A program made the translations under genes and the position numbers. The notes below the pieces were generated by a model that worked only from the letters and a program-made list of their open reading frames with translations, did not search any database and had not been told where the DNA came from. A DNA stretch of 44,539 nucleotides from an uncultured Pelagibacteraceae bacterium (GTDB lineage Bacteria; Pseudomonadota; Alphaproteobacteria; Pelagibacterales; Pelagibacteraceae), in the NCBI GenBank assembly GCA_902536205.1, contig CACAWM010000002.1, forward strand, positions 1 to 44,539, written 5' to 3'. The number at the start of each line of letters is the position of its first letter. Position 1 is the stretch's first letter. Below are positions 7,806 to 17,827 of this stretch, one piece after another.

Positions 7806-8681
7806 ATGAGTAAAACGAAGATAGCATTAGTGCAGATGAAAATGTCGTCTGACCCAAAAAAAAATATTCAGAATGCTGTCGACAAAATTAATTCTGCAGC
7901 AAAAAAAGGTGCAAAAGTAATTTGCTTACCAGAGTTATTCATGACAAAATATTTCTGTCAGGTTGAAAGTCATAAAAATTTTAATTTCGCTGAGAAAATA
8001 CCAGGGCCCAGCAGTAATTTATTTTGTGCACTTGCTAGAGAACTGAAAATTATTTTAATTATTTCATTATTTGAGAAGAAGACCTCTGGACTTTATCACA
8101 ATAGTAGTATTGTAATTAATGAAAAAGGTAAACTTTTAGGAAAATACAGAAAAATGCATATCCCCGATGATCCGCAATTTTACGAGAAGTTTTATTTTGC
8201 TCCTGGAGATTTAGGTTTCAAATCTTTTAAAACCTCAAAAGGTAATTTAGGAACTTTAATTTGTTGGGATCAGTGGTTTCCTGAAGCAGCAAGATTAACA
8301 GCTCTTAAAGGAGCAGAAATTATTTTTTATCCAACCGCTATTGGATGGCATCCAAAAGAAAAAAGGGAATTTGGTAAGTCGCAACTCGAGTCCTGGCTTT
8401 CAATTCAAAGATCTCACGCAATAGCTAATGGTATATATGTTGCTGCAGTGAATAGAGTTGGAATCGAAAAACAAGGAAATAAAAAGATAGAATTCTGGGG
8501 GAATAGTGTAATATTTGATCCAAGTGGTAAAGTTGTTAAAAAGGCCAGTTTAAAAGAAAACATTTTAATTTGTGAAATTGATTTCAAAAAAGTGGAAACC
8601 TCTAGACAACATTGGCCTTTTTTTAGAGATAGAAGAATAGACTATTATAAAGGACTACTTAAAAATCCAAGAGATGCCTAG
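7806..8681 (+). CDS. aguB: N-carbamoylputrescine amidase
   Basis: Nitrilase-superfamily hydrolase, 291 aa, the usual size for AguB/CPA, converting N-carbamoylputrescine to putrescine, CO2 and ammonia. The catalytic triad is visible: Glu43 in CLPELF, Lys116 in YRKMHIPDDPQFYEKFYF and Cys153 in LICWDQWFPEAARL. The segments DDPQFYEKFYFAPGD and YPTAIGWHP match carbamoylputrescine amidases rather than general nitrilases. It starts 6 bp after speY and its end overlaps aguA by 8 bp, so the two agmatine-pathway genes are translated together. Confidence 0.95.
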   Translation: MSKTKIALVQMKMSSDPKKNIQNAVDKINSAAKKGAKVICLPELFMTKYFCQVESHKNFNFAEKIPGPSSNLFCALARELKIILIISLFEKKTSGLYHNSSIVINEKGKLLGKYRKMHIPDDPQFYEKFYFAPGDLGFKSFKTSKGNLGTLICWDQWFPEAARLTALKGAEIIFYPTAIGWHPKEKREFGKSQLESWLSIQRSHAIANGIYVAAVNRVGIEKQGNKKIEFWGNSVIFDPSGKVVKKASLKENILICEIDFKKVETSRQHWPFFRDRRIDYYKGLLKNPRDA

Positions 8682-9720
8682 AATAACAAAATCTCTTTTC
8701 AGGATGCCAGCTGAATGGGAAAGACAACAATCTACATTAATAGGATGGCCTTATAATAAAAATGATTGGCCAGGCAAATTTAAAAATATCCCCAAAATAT
8801 TTGCAGAAATAATCTCTAAAATTACTAAGTCTCAGGAAGTAAATCTATTAATTAAAAACTACAATTCTAAGAATGCAATTAAAAGATTGCTGAGGAAAAA
8901 TAATGCAAAGGTACAAAATGTAAAATTTATTATTTGTAAAACAGATAGGGTATGGATGAGAGATACAGGGCCAATATTTATTAAGGATAAAAAAAATCAA
9001 AATATTTTATTGAATTGGAAGTTTAATGGTTGGGCTAAATATAAAAATTTTAGGGCGGATAACAAGGTCAATTTGAGAATAAAAAGTCATTACAAAGGAA
9101 ATGTCATGATCCCAAAGTTTAATAAAAAATCAATAGTTCTCGAGGGAGGAGCGATCGATGTTAATGGAAAAGGTTTACTGCTCACAACCAAAGAATGCTT
9201 ATTAAGTAAAATTCAACAAAGAAATTCTTTCTTAAAAAGAAAAAATTATAATCGAATATTCAAAAAGTTTTTAGGAGCAAAAAAAGTTATTTGGCTTAAT
9301 AAAGGAATTGAGGGAGATGATACTCATGGTCATGTTGATGATATTGCTAGATTTGTAAAACATAATAAAGTTTTTCTTGCTTACGAAAATAATAAAAAAG
9401 ATAAAAATTTCAAAAATCTTGATGAAAATTTTAAAATTTTAAAAAAAATCAGAATTAATTCTTCACAAATTAAAATTAAAAAAATTCCTATGCCTAGACC
9501 TATTTATATTAATAAAATAAGAGTTCCAGCATCGTATTTAAACTTTTATATCTTTAATAAATTTGTTTTATTGCCTACTTTCAATGACCCTAAAGATAAA
9601 ATAGTAATCAAAATTTTTAAAAAGGAATTTTATAATAGAAAAATAATTCCAATAAATTGTTCTGAATTAATTTGGGGCTTTGGAGCGATTCATTGTTTAA
9701 CACAACAAGAACCAAAATAA
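8674..9720 (+). CDS. aguA: Agmatine deiminase
   Basis: Peptidyl-arginine-deiminase-type enzyme, 348 aa, converting agmatine to N-carbamoylputrescine for AguB. Family blocks are clear: FRMPAEWERQQSTLIGWP at the start, VWMRDTGPIF, LEGGAIDVNGKG, GIEGDDTHGHVDDIARF with the active-site histidine, and GFGAIHCLTQQEP with the nucleophile Cys341. The ATG at 8674 overlaps aguB by 8 bp. No arginine decarboxylase lies in the window, so agmatine must come from elsewhere in the genome or from uptake. It ends 8 bp from the convergent regB stop. Confidence 0.96.
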   Translation: MPRITKSLFRMPAEWERQQSTLIGWPYNKNDWPGKFKNIPKIFAEIISKITKSQEVNLLIKNYNSKNAIKRLLRKNNAKVQNVKFIICKTDRVWMRDTGPIFIKDKKNQNILLNWKFNGWAKYKNFRADNKVNLRIKSHYKGNVMIPKFNKKSIVLEGGAIDVNGKGLLLTTKECLLSKIQQRNSFLKRKNYNRIFKKFLGAKKVIWLNKGIEGDDTHGHVDDIARFVKHNKVFLAYENNKKDKNFKNLDENFKILKKIRINSSQIKIKKIPMPRPIYINKIRVPASYLNFYIFNKFVLLPTFNDPKDKIVIKIFKKEFYNRKIIPINCSELIWGFGAIHCLTQQEPK

Positions 9721-9728
9721 GTTTACCC

Positions 9729-11012
9729 TTAAAGTAAAATATTCTTTGGAGACCAGCTAATTACCACTGAAGCACCACCTAAATTTTTATCCTTTTTAAA
9801 CAAAAGTTTAGCATTTTGTCTTTCTAACAAAGTTTTGCCTAAAAAAGTTCCTAGGCCTAAGCCTGAGTTTGAACTTAATTCTAATGATCTTGATTTAATA
9901 TATGGTTCTCCCAATTTAGTGATGATATCCTTAGGAAATCCTGGTCCATCATCATTTATAATAATTTTGATTTCTTTATCATCACTAATCAAAAAAATAT
10001 CAACTTTACTTTTTGAAAATTTAATTGCATTGCCTATAAAATTCCTTAAGCCATAGATCATTTCTGCTGACCTTTGAATATCAATTTTATTTTTATCACT
10101 ATCAGATACTAAAGTAATTTTTTTTGAGGAGGTTTCTTTAAAAGAATTTATGATTTCCTCAAGCAAATTCTCTAATTTTGTCGAGCTAAAAAATTTGTCT
10201 TCCTCTATTTGTTTTTTTGAAATTCTTTTTAGAATTTCACTACATCTTTTAGATTGACTAATTAATAAATCAATATCTTTAGATAGCTCATCGTTTTCAC
10301 CAATTTCTTTTTTTAATTCTTTTGCTACAACACTTATTGTGGCTAAAGGCGTCCCTAGAGAATGTGCTGCTGCTGCTGCCTGCCCACCTAAAGACTCTAA
10401 TTCATACTCTTTATAAATAACCTCTTGAAGTTTTTTAAAAGCTTCTTCTGTTTTCTTTTTTTCACCAGAAAAACGAATGCCGAAGTAACTCAAAAATATT
10501 AAGCCAATTAATATAGAAATGATTATTCCAATTTTATAAAAATTTGGAAAATGTAACAAATTCATATTCTCGCCTGGCAAAGGTAAATGAAAAAATGATA
10601 TGGTTAATAAAAGTAATGATGTTATTAAGCCTAAAATAATTGTTGTGCCCATACTTAGAAATGTTGAAGAAACAATGGCTGGGATTACTAACAGAAAAGA
10701 AAAAGGATTAAAAATTCCTCCTGTTAAATAAAGAAGCGCGCTTAGTTGTAACAAATCAATAAGGAGGAAAGGAGCTGCATAAAAATCTTTTAGTTGATTA
10801 ATTTTAATCGCGAATTGAAGATACAAGTTTGTGGCTAAACCCAATGAAATGATCAAATAACTTTCTATAATTGGAAACGGTAAATTTAGGTAATAAAAAA
10901 CAATACTAATTGCTAAGATTTGCCCAATAATGGCTATATACCTCAAGATTGTTAATGTATTTTTATCTAAATTAAGGTTCTCTTTTGTTCTAAAGAGAGT
11001 TGAAAAATTCAT
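9729..11012 (-). CDS. regB: RegB/ActS/PrrB redox sensor histidine kinase
   Basis: Membrane sensor kinase, 427 aa from the ATG at 11012; a GTG at 11018 would add two residues. About six transmembrane segments fill residues 20-180, including GGIFNPF (about 98-104), the quinone-responsive motif of RegB. The H-box AAAHSLGTPLATISVVAKEL carries His217, and exactly 40 residues later lies Cys257 in SKRCSEIL. The same spacing separates phospho-His and redox-active Cys in Rhodobacter RegB (H225/C265). ATPase boxes follow: RNFIGNAIKFSKS, DDGPGFP and GLGLGTFLGKTLL. It sits immediately after gyrB on the same strand and is converted to RegA signalling at 4838-5410. Expected role: phosphorylating RegA when the respiratory chain becomes reduced. 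Confidence 0.95.
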   Translation of the reverse strand: MNFSTLFRTKENLNLDKNTLTILRYIAIIGQILAISIVFYYLNLPFPIIESYLIISLGLATNLYLQFAIKINQLKDFYAAPFLLIDLLQLSALLYLTGGIFNPFSFLLVIPAIVSSTFLSMGTTIILGLITSLLLLTISFFHLPLPGENMNLLHFPNFYKIGIIISILIGLIFLSYFGIRFSGEKKKTEEAFKKLQEVIYKEYELESLGGQAAAAAHSLGTPLATISVVAKELKKEIGENDELSKDIDLLISQSKRCSEILKRISKKQIEEDKFFSSTKLENLLEEIINSFKETSSKKITLVSDSDKNKIDIQRSAEMIYGLRNFIGNAIKFSKSKVDIFLISDDKEIKIIINDDGPGFPKDIITKLGEPYIKSRSLELSSNSGLGLGTFLGKTLLERQNAKLLFKKDKNLGGASVVISWSPKNILL

Positions 11013-11019
11013 AAACACG

Positions 11020-13089
<2,070 letters not shown>

Positions 13090-13092
13090 TTA

Positions 13093-13121
13093 AGTATATC
13101 ATTTTTTTTAAAGAATTTAAA
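13093..13121 (-). promoter_or_regulatory. Candidate gyrB promoter
   Basis: On the minus strand TTTAAA (13121-13116), a 17-bp spacer and TATACT (13098-13093) precede the gyrB ATG at 13077 by about 16 bp. The dnaN-gyrB gap (13078-13207) otherwise holds no recognisable gene. The match is read by eye and is modest at the -35. Confidence 0.35.
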
Positions 13122-13207
13122 ATGACGTTAGATCAAGATGACTTAAAATTATTTATTACCAACAGTAATAGGGCTTAAAAATAAAAATTTTCTGTAATTC
13201 GTAAAAT

Positions 13208-14323
13208 CTAGATTTTCATCGGCATAATAACATAGTAACTATTCTTATCAGAGTTATCTTCTACTAGAACAGGTGAAACTGAGTCTTTAAAATTTATTTT
13301 TAAATTTCTATCTTCAACTTCAGATGCTATATCTATCAAATACTTTGAATTGAAACTTATATTCAAACTACCTGAGTTGAACTCAGCTTTTATTTTTTCA
13401 TTTCCGTCACCAGAATTTGCACTATTTACTGAGAGCTGAACGTTGTCCTTATTTACGACTAATTTTACACCTTCTTTTCTATCTAGAGACACACTGGCAA
13501 CTCTTTCTATTGAATTTATGAAATCCTTAGATGATACTGTAAGAGTTTTATCGTTATTAGTAGGCACTACTTTTTTATAATCCGGAAATTTTCCATCAAT
13601 TACTTTTGATATTAATTTCATATTACCCAGTGAAAATTTAACTTTATTATCACTTGTATGCATTGACAATTGATCAGATGTTTCTGTTAGCAATGAACAT
13701 AATTGAAATACAGTTTTTCTTGGTAATATAAGTGATGTAAAATCTATTGAATTTTCTATTTCCAAACTACTTGAGGAAAGCCTGTGGCTGTCTGTTGCTA
13801 CTCCCGTTAAAAATTTTCTTCCGTTTGCTTCAGAAAGATGCAGAAATATACCGTTTAGATAATGCCTAGTGTCGTCATTTGATATAGAAATTCTCGTTTT
13901 ATTTAAAAGTTTTAAAAATCTTTTACTATTTAAAGATATTTCTTGTCCATCAAATTCATCTACAAATGTTGGAAAGTTGTCCGTAGGAAGACATAATAGA
14001 TTAAAATCAGCTCTTTCACTCTTCAAACTAAGTTTATTTTCTGATTTAAGTTCAAAATTTAATTCCGAGTCTGATGAAATTTTTCTTAAAATATCATAAA
14101 GTATTGCTGCAGAGGTAGTAGTACTACCCTCATTAATTATTTTAACATTTTTAATTTCATCATAAAATATAATATCAAGATCAGTTGCAACAATTGACAA
14201 TTTTTTGTCTTTAAGCTGCAATAACACATTCGATAATATTGGAAGAGTATTTTTTTTTTCAACGATACCTTGGACAAAATTTAAAGACTTTAATAAAACA
14301 TCTCTTTTGACAATAAATTGCAT
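13208..14323 (-). CDS. dnaN: DNA polymerase III beta sliding clamp
   Basis: Ring-forming processivity clamp, 371 aa, the usual length. Typical blocks are the N-terminus MQFIVKRDVLLKSLNFVQGIVEKKNTLPILSNVLL, the middle SRKTVFQL-like LPRKTVFQLCSLL, GKFPDYKKVVP, and the C-terminal YYVIMPMKI. The C-terminal peptide is the family's usual M-P-M-R/K-I ending, which forms part of the partner-binding pocket. It follows dnaA by 4 bp and very probably shares its transcript. The palindrome AAAATCTAGATTTT overlaps its stop codon. Confidence 0.98.
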   Translation of the reverse strand: MQFIVKRDVLLKSLNFVQGIVEKKNTLPILSNVLLQLKDKKLSIVATDLDIIFYDEIKNVKIINEGSTTTSAAILYDILRKISSDSELNFELKSENKLSLKSERADFNLLCLPTDNFPTFVDEFDGQEISLNSKRFLKLLNKTRISISNDDTRHYLNGIFLHLSEANGRKFLTGVATDSHRLSSSSLEIENSIDFTSLILPRKTVFQLCSLLTETSDQLSMHTSDNKVKFSLGNMKLISKVIDGKFPDYKKVVPTNNDKTLTVSSKDFINSIERVASVSLDRKEGVKLVVNKDNVQLSVNSANSGDGNEKIKAEFNSGSLNISFNSKYLIDIASEVEDRNLKINFKDSVSPVLVEDNSDKNSYYVIMPMKI

Positions 14324-14327
14324 TTAA

Positions 14328-15719
14328 TTAGTGTTCTAATAATAAACTTTTGATCTGGCTAATATTTTTTTTCATTTCATCATCTTGTTCAGATAATCTA
14401 GAAATAGTTTTTACTGCATGAATTACTGTTGTATGATCACGATTAGCAAATCTTCTTCCTATTTCCGGTAAAGACCTTGTTGTCATTTTTTTTGATAAAT
14501 ACATTGCAATTTGCCTAGGTCTGGCTAATGGTCTAGATCTCCTTTGAGAAAGCATTTCACTTAAAGCAATATTAAAATAATTTGATACCACATTCTGAAT
14601 TTTATCGACTGTTATTACTCTTATTTGATTAAAAACGTCCTTAAGAATATTCTTACATTCGTTTATAGTCAGATCTTTATTGTGTACTCTACTGAAAGCT
14701 ATAACTCTATTTAACACTCCTATTAACTCCCTAATATTTGTTTTGCTTTCGTTGGCTATGTAACCTATCACCTCATCATTTAAATTAATATTTTCTTTAA
14801 ATTGATTTTGAATTTCTTGAATTTTTTTCTTTATAATTTTCATTTTCAACTCTACGTCAGGTGTATCAATGTCGACCACCAGTCCTCCAGATAATCTAGA
14901 TTTTATTCTATCTTGGACCCGATCCAACTTCATGGGTGCTCGATCAGATGAGATTATGATTTGAGAGCCTTTATCCATAAGACTATTGAATGTGTGGAAA
15001 AATTCTTCCTGCAAGCTTTCTTTGCCGCTTAAAAATTGAATATCATCTATAATAAATACTGAAGATTTCCTAAAGAAATCTTTAAAATTTACCATATCAT
15101 TCTTTTTTATTGATTTAATGAAATGGTACATAAATCTCTCTGCTGAAATAAACATTACATTATTTTGGCTTTGAAGCTCTAATCCGATTGCATTTAGAAG
15201 GTGAGTTTTTCCTAATCCTACTCCACCGCAAATATATAGGGGGTTGTAGCGAGAAATATGTTCACAAACTTTTTTTGAGTATGATAGTGCAATATCATTA
15301 CTTTTACCTTTAATAAAGCTGTCAAAATTTAAGTTTGGGCTTAATCGATTATAATTTAATATTGAATCCTTTATTTCAGTAACTTTATTAAGCTCATCTA
15401 TTTTTAAATACTCAGGATTTTGTTTATTTTCCTCAATAATTTTAAATTCAATTCTATTAAGACTTAATTTAAAGCTTTTTACTTGTTCCAGAATTTTATC
15501 TAAGTATCTTGATACGATCCAATCTCTAAAGAAGCGAGTTGGCACCCCGAGTATAAGGTAGTCATTGTACTCCTTTACTAAGGAAATCTTTTGTAACCAA
15601 CTATTATAAATTTCAGTACCAAATGTTTTTTTAAATGAATTTTGAATTTCTTCCCAGTTGAGAGTTTTTTCTTCTTCAGAAATAAATGTATTTTGATGTT
15701 TTGTAATATTTTTTTCCAT
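14328..15719 (-). CDS. dnaA: Chromosomal replication initiator DnaA
   Basis: Replication initiator, 463 aa. Domain I (about 20-95) begins NWEEIQNSFKKTFG. The AAA+ domain has Walker A GGVGLGKT (165-172), Walker B FIIDDIQFL (222-230) and sensor/arginine-finger region QDRIKSRLSGGL. Domain IV carries the DnaA-box helix RPRQIAMYLSKKMTTRSLPEIGRRFANRDHTTVIHA. The linker domain II is short, in keeping with compaction. Upstream are 215 bp before rpsT with four copies of TTRCAAC (listed separately) and AAAGGAG near 15752-15758; I found no convincing DnaA boxes there. Confidence 0.98.
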   Translation of the reverse strand: MEKNITKHQNTFISEEEKTLNWEEIQNSFKKTFGTEIYNSWLQKISLVKEYNDYLILGVPTRFFRDWIVSRYLDKILEQVKSFKLSLNRIEFKIIEENKQNPEYLKIDELNKVTEIKDSILNYNRLSPNLNFDSFIKGKSNDIALSYSKKVCEHISRYNPLYICGGVGLGKTHLLNAIGLELQSQNNVMFISAERFMYHFIKSIKKNDMVNFKDFFRKSSVFIIDDIQFLSGKESLQEEFFHTFNSLMDKGSQIIISSDRAPMKLDRVQDRIKSRLSGGLVVDIDTPDVELKMKIIKKKIQEIQNQFKENINLNDEVIGYIANESKTNIRELIGVLNRVIAFSRVHNKDLTINECKNILKDVFNQIRVITVDKIQNVVSNYFNIALSEMLSQRRSRPLARPRQIAMYLSKKMTTRSLPEIGRRFANRDHTTVIHAVKTISRLSEQDDEMKKNISQIKSLLLEH

Positions 15720-15766
15720 TTAGATTTTTCTTAAAGAGAATCCTTTAAACTCCTTTTATAAAATAT

Positions 15767-15854
15767 TTGCAACTACGTAGAGGTTGTAATCCAAAAAAAA
15801 TTTAAAATGGTTGTAAGATAATCGTCCTGATAGAATTAAAAATTAATTTACAAC
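15767..15854. repeat. Four TTRCAAC motifs upstream of dnaA
   Basis: TTGCAAC at 15767-15773 and TTACAAC at 15848-15854 on the plus strand; the same motif on the minus strand (read GTTGTAA on plus) at 15783-15789 and 15810-15816. The first pair forms an inverted repeat around ACTACGTAGAG. One copy on the minus strand could serve as a -35 (TTACAA, then 18 bp, then TATTTT) for dnaA. They could be sites for a regulator or an unusual initiator motif. They do not match the DnaA box consensus TTATNCACA. The rest of 15720-15934 holds nothing else I recognise. Confidence 0.4.
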
Positions 15855-15934
15855 TCACTAAGCTAAGTTTCAATATTTTGTTCTATGTTTCTAAATGTAG
15901 TTTGAAATTTTTACTTGGATCAACTTTAAATTGA

Positions 15935-16195
15935 TTATTTAGATGAAATTTTTTTTGACACTCTAGAAATTTTTCTTCCAGCTGTATTTCTACTTACTAT
16001 ACCTGACTTAGCAACCTGCATTAGAATTGATTGGAATTTTGGGAAATATTTTTTTGCTTTATCTTTTTCTTTACCTTTTAACAAATTATCCATTTCTTTT
16101 ATTGCATTTTTGTATTTACTTTTCCTGATTCTATTAACCTGAGTTTGTTTTTTGACTCTTCTAACGCGTCTGATCGCTGATTTAGTATTAGGCAT
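15935..16195 (-). CDS. rpsT: 30S ribosomal protein S20
   Basis: Small, very basic protein of 86 aa that binds 16S rRNA. The N-terminus MPNTKSAIRRVRRVKKQTQVNRIRKS is the family pattern, followed by an all-helical Lys-rich body and the closing block GIVSRNTAGRKISRVSKKI, typical of alphaproteobacterial S20. Its place between mutM and dnaA is the usual one in alphaproteobacteria. It begins 46 bp after the mutM stop. Confidence 0.97.
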   Translation of the reverse strand: MPNTKSAIRRVRRVKKQTQVNRIRKSKYKNAIKEMDNLLKGKEKDKAKKYFPKFQSILMQVAKSGIVSRNTAGRKISRVSKKISSK

Positions 16196-16241
16196 ATTTC
16201 AACGATTTATATATATGTGCAATTTATTATGGTCAACTTTA

Positions 16242-17111
16242 TTATTTTTGACATTTAACGCAATAAAATGTTGATCGATTAGATATTTCAATTTTAATAA
16301 TTTTACCTCTGCAGTTTCTTTTAATACAATCTTCTCCTTTTTTACCGTAAACACTAAAATGTTGCTGAAATGAACCCTTTTTTCCACTGCTACTAGAAAA
16401 ATCTCTTATTGAAGAACCACCTAAGATTATTGCTTTTTTGATTATTTTTTTAGTTAACTTAATAATTTTTTTTATTTCATTGTCAGAAAGTTTTATAATT
16501 TTTTTATTAGGTATTATCCCACTAAAAAAAAGAATTTCATTTACATAAATATTGCCAAGACCGGAAATAAATTTTTGATCCATAAGTAAATCTTTTATAG
16601 TCCTTTCTTTTCCTATTATATAATTCTTAAAATATCTTATATTAAATTCAGCGCTTAAAGGTTCTGGTCCTAAATATTTAAGGTGGGGATTTTGTTTTAA
16701 ATCAGTTTGATTAGTAAATTTTATAAAACCAAATTTTCTTATATCATTATAAATTAATTTTTCGTTATTTGATAGATTAAAGATTATGCGATCGTGTTTT
16801 TTATCTTTATCATAATTAATATTATAGTAAAAGCTTGTTTTATATTTTGCTTTTTTTTGATTAATAAAAAAAAATTTTCCCGTCATTCCTAAGTGAACTA
16901 ACATTATGACATCGCTATTAAAATAAAATAATAGATATTTAGACCTTCTCGAAATTTTTTTAAACTTTAACCCGATAATTTTTTTGATTTGATTTCTATC
17001 TATTTTATATCTTAATCTTCCATCATTAATTTTGATTGCCTTTATAATTGAGTTTTGTATTTTATTTATTAAGGACCTTTTAACAACTTCAACTTCTGGT
17101 AATTCTGGCAT
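16242..17111 (-). CDS. mutM: Formamidopyrimidine-DNA glycosylase
   Basis: Base-excision repair enzyme that removes oxidised purines such as 8-oxoguanine, 289 aa. It begins with MPELPEVEVVKRSL, where Pro2 is the catalytic amine and Glu3 an active-site acid. Later blocks are VHLGMTGKFF, ILGGSSIRDFSSSSGKKGSFQQHFSVYGKKGE, and a C-terminal zinc finger with Cys-x4-Cys and Cys-x2-Cys (CIKRNC and CVKC), the spacing seen in alphaproteobacterial MutM. Upstream it is divergent from ubiE with 11 bp between start codons, so the two promoters must overlap the coding regions. Confidence 0.97.
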   Translation of the reverse strand: MPELPEVEVVKRSLINKIQNSIIKAIKINDGRLRYKIDRNQIKKIIGLKFKKISRRSKYLLFYFNSDVIMLVHLGMTGKFFFINQKKAKYKTSFYYNINYDKDKKHDRIIFNLSNNEKLIYNDIRKFGFIKFTNQTDLKQNPHLKYLGPEPLSAEFNIRYFKNYIIGKERTIKDLLMDQKFISGLGNIYVNEILFFSGIIPNKKIIKLSDNEIKKIIKLTKKIIKKAIILGGSSIRDFSSSSGKKGSFQQHFSVYGKKGEDCIKRNCRGKIIKIEISNRSTFYCVKCQK

Positions 17112-17122
17112 ATAATTAAATT

Positions 17123-17827
17123 ATGAAAAACACTATTCAAGATAAAACAAAATTAGTCAATTCTGTTTTTTCGAAAGTTTACAATAAATATGATTTGATG
17201 AATGACGTCATGTCTTTTGGCATACATCGTATTTGGAAAGATAAATTCATTGACTGGATGAATCCTTCTGGCAATTCCTCCTTAATCGACGTTGCGTCGG
17301 GTACAGGAGATATAGCAAAACTCTTTTCTCTTAGAAATAAAAATTTATCACCAATAACTTGTGTAGAACCAAATGAAGGTATGCTTAAAAAAGGAAAGGA
17401 CAATCTTACAAATTTTAAGAATATTAAATGGTTAAAATCTAGTGCTGAATTTTTACCTGTTGAAGATAATATGTACGACTTTTATTCTATTAGCTATGGT
17501 ATAAGAAATGTTTCTGATATTAACAAAACTCTAAATGAAGCTTATAGAGTTTTAAAACCGGGTGGTCGATTTATGTGCTTAGAATTTTCAAAAATTGATA
17601 ATGAACTTTTAAATTTTTTATATAAAAATTACTCTAAAATAATACCTGCTTTAGGTAAATATATTGCAGGATCTTCAGAACCTTATAAATATTTAATTAA
17701 CAGCATAGAAGCCTTTTATAATCAAGAACAACTTTCACAGTTAATAAGTAAAAATGGGTTTACTAATGTAGAGTACAGAAATCTTTCAAATGGTATTTCA
17801 GCCATACATTCCGGATGGAAAATTTAA
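17123..17827 (+). CDS. ubiE: Ubiquinone/menaquinone C-methyltransferase UbiE
   Basis: SAM-dependent methyltransferase of ubiquinone synthesis, 234 aa. Family blocks are FSKVYNKYDLMNDVMSFGIHRIWKDKF near the N-terminus, SAM motif LIDVASGTGDIA (about 54-65), YDFYSISYGIRNVSD, and VLKPGGRFMCLEFSK. The C-terminus GISAIHSGWK is typical of UbiE/COQ5. It is first of a plus-strand run; the ubiB ATG follows its stop directly with no gap, so the two quinone genes are probably co-translated. Confidence 0.97.
   Translation: MKNTIQDKTKLVNSVFSKVYNKYDLMNDVMSFGIHRIWKDKFIDWMNPSGNSSLIDVASGTGDIAKLFSLRNKNLSPITCVEPNEGMLKKGKDNLTNFKNIKWLKSSAEFLPVEDNMYDFYSISYGIRNVSDINKTLNEAYRVLKPGGRFMCLEFSKIDNELLNFLYKNYSKIIPALGKYIAGSSEPYKYLINSIEAFYNQEQLSQLISKNGFTNVEYRNLSNGISAIHSGWKI

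Noticed and set aside
13122..13178. 18-codon plus-strand ORF in the dnaN-gyrB gap
   Set aside because: No Shine-Dalgarno, opposite strand to the operon, and no similarity to RecF; most likely chance.
15720..15934. Chromosomal origin beside dnaA
   Set aside because: AT-rich and next to dnaA, but I found no TTATNCACA boxes; a skew plot would be needed to place the origin.
16199..16387. 62-codon minus-strand reading frame at the mutM/rpsT junction
   Set aside because: It lies almost wholly inside the mutM 3' end in another frame and its protein has no recognisable pattern.
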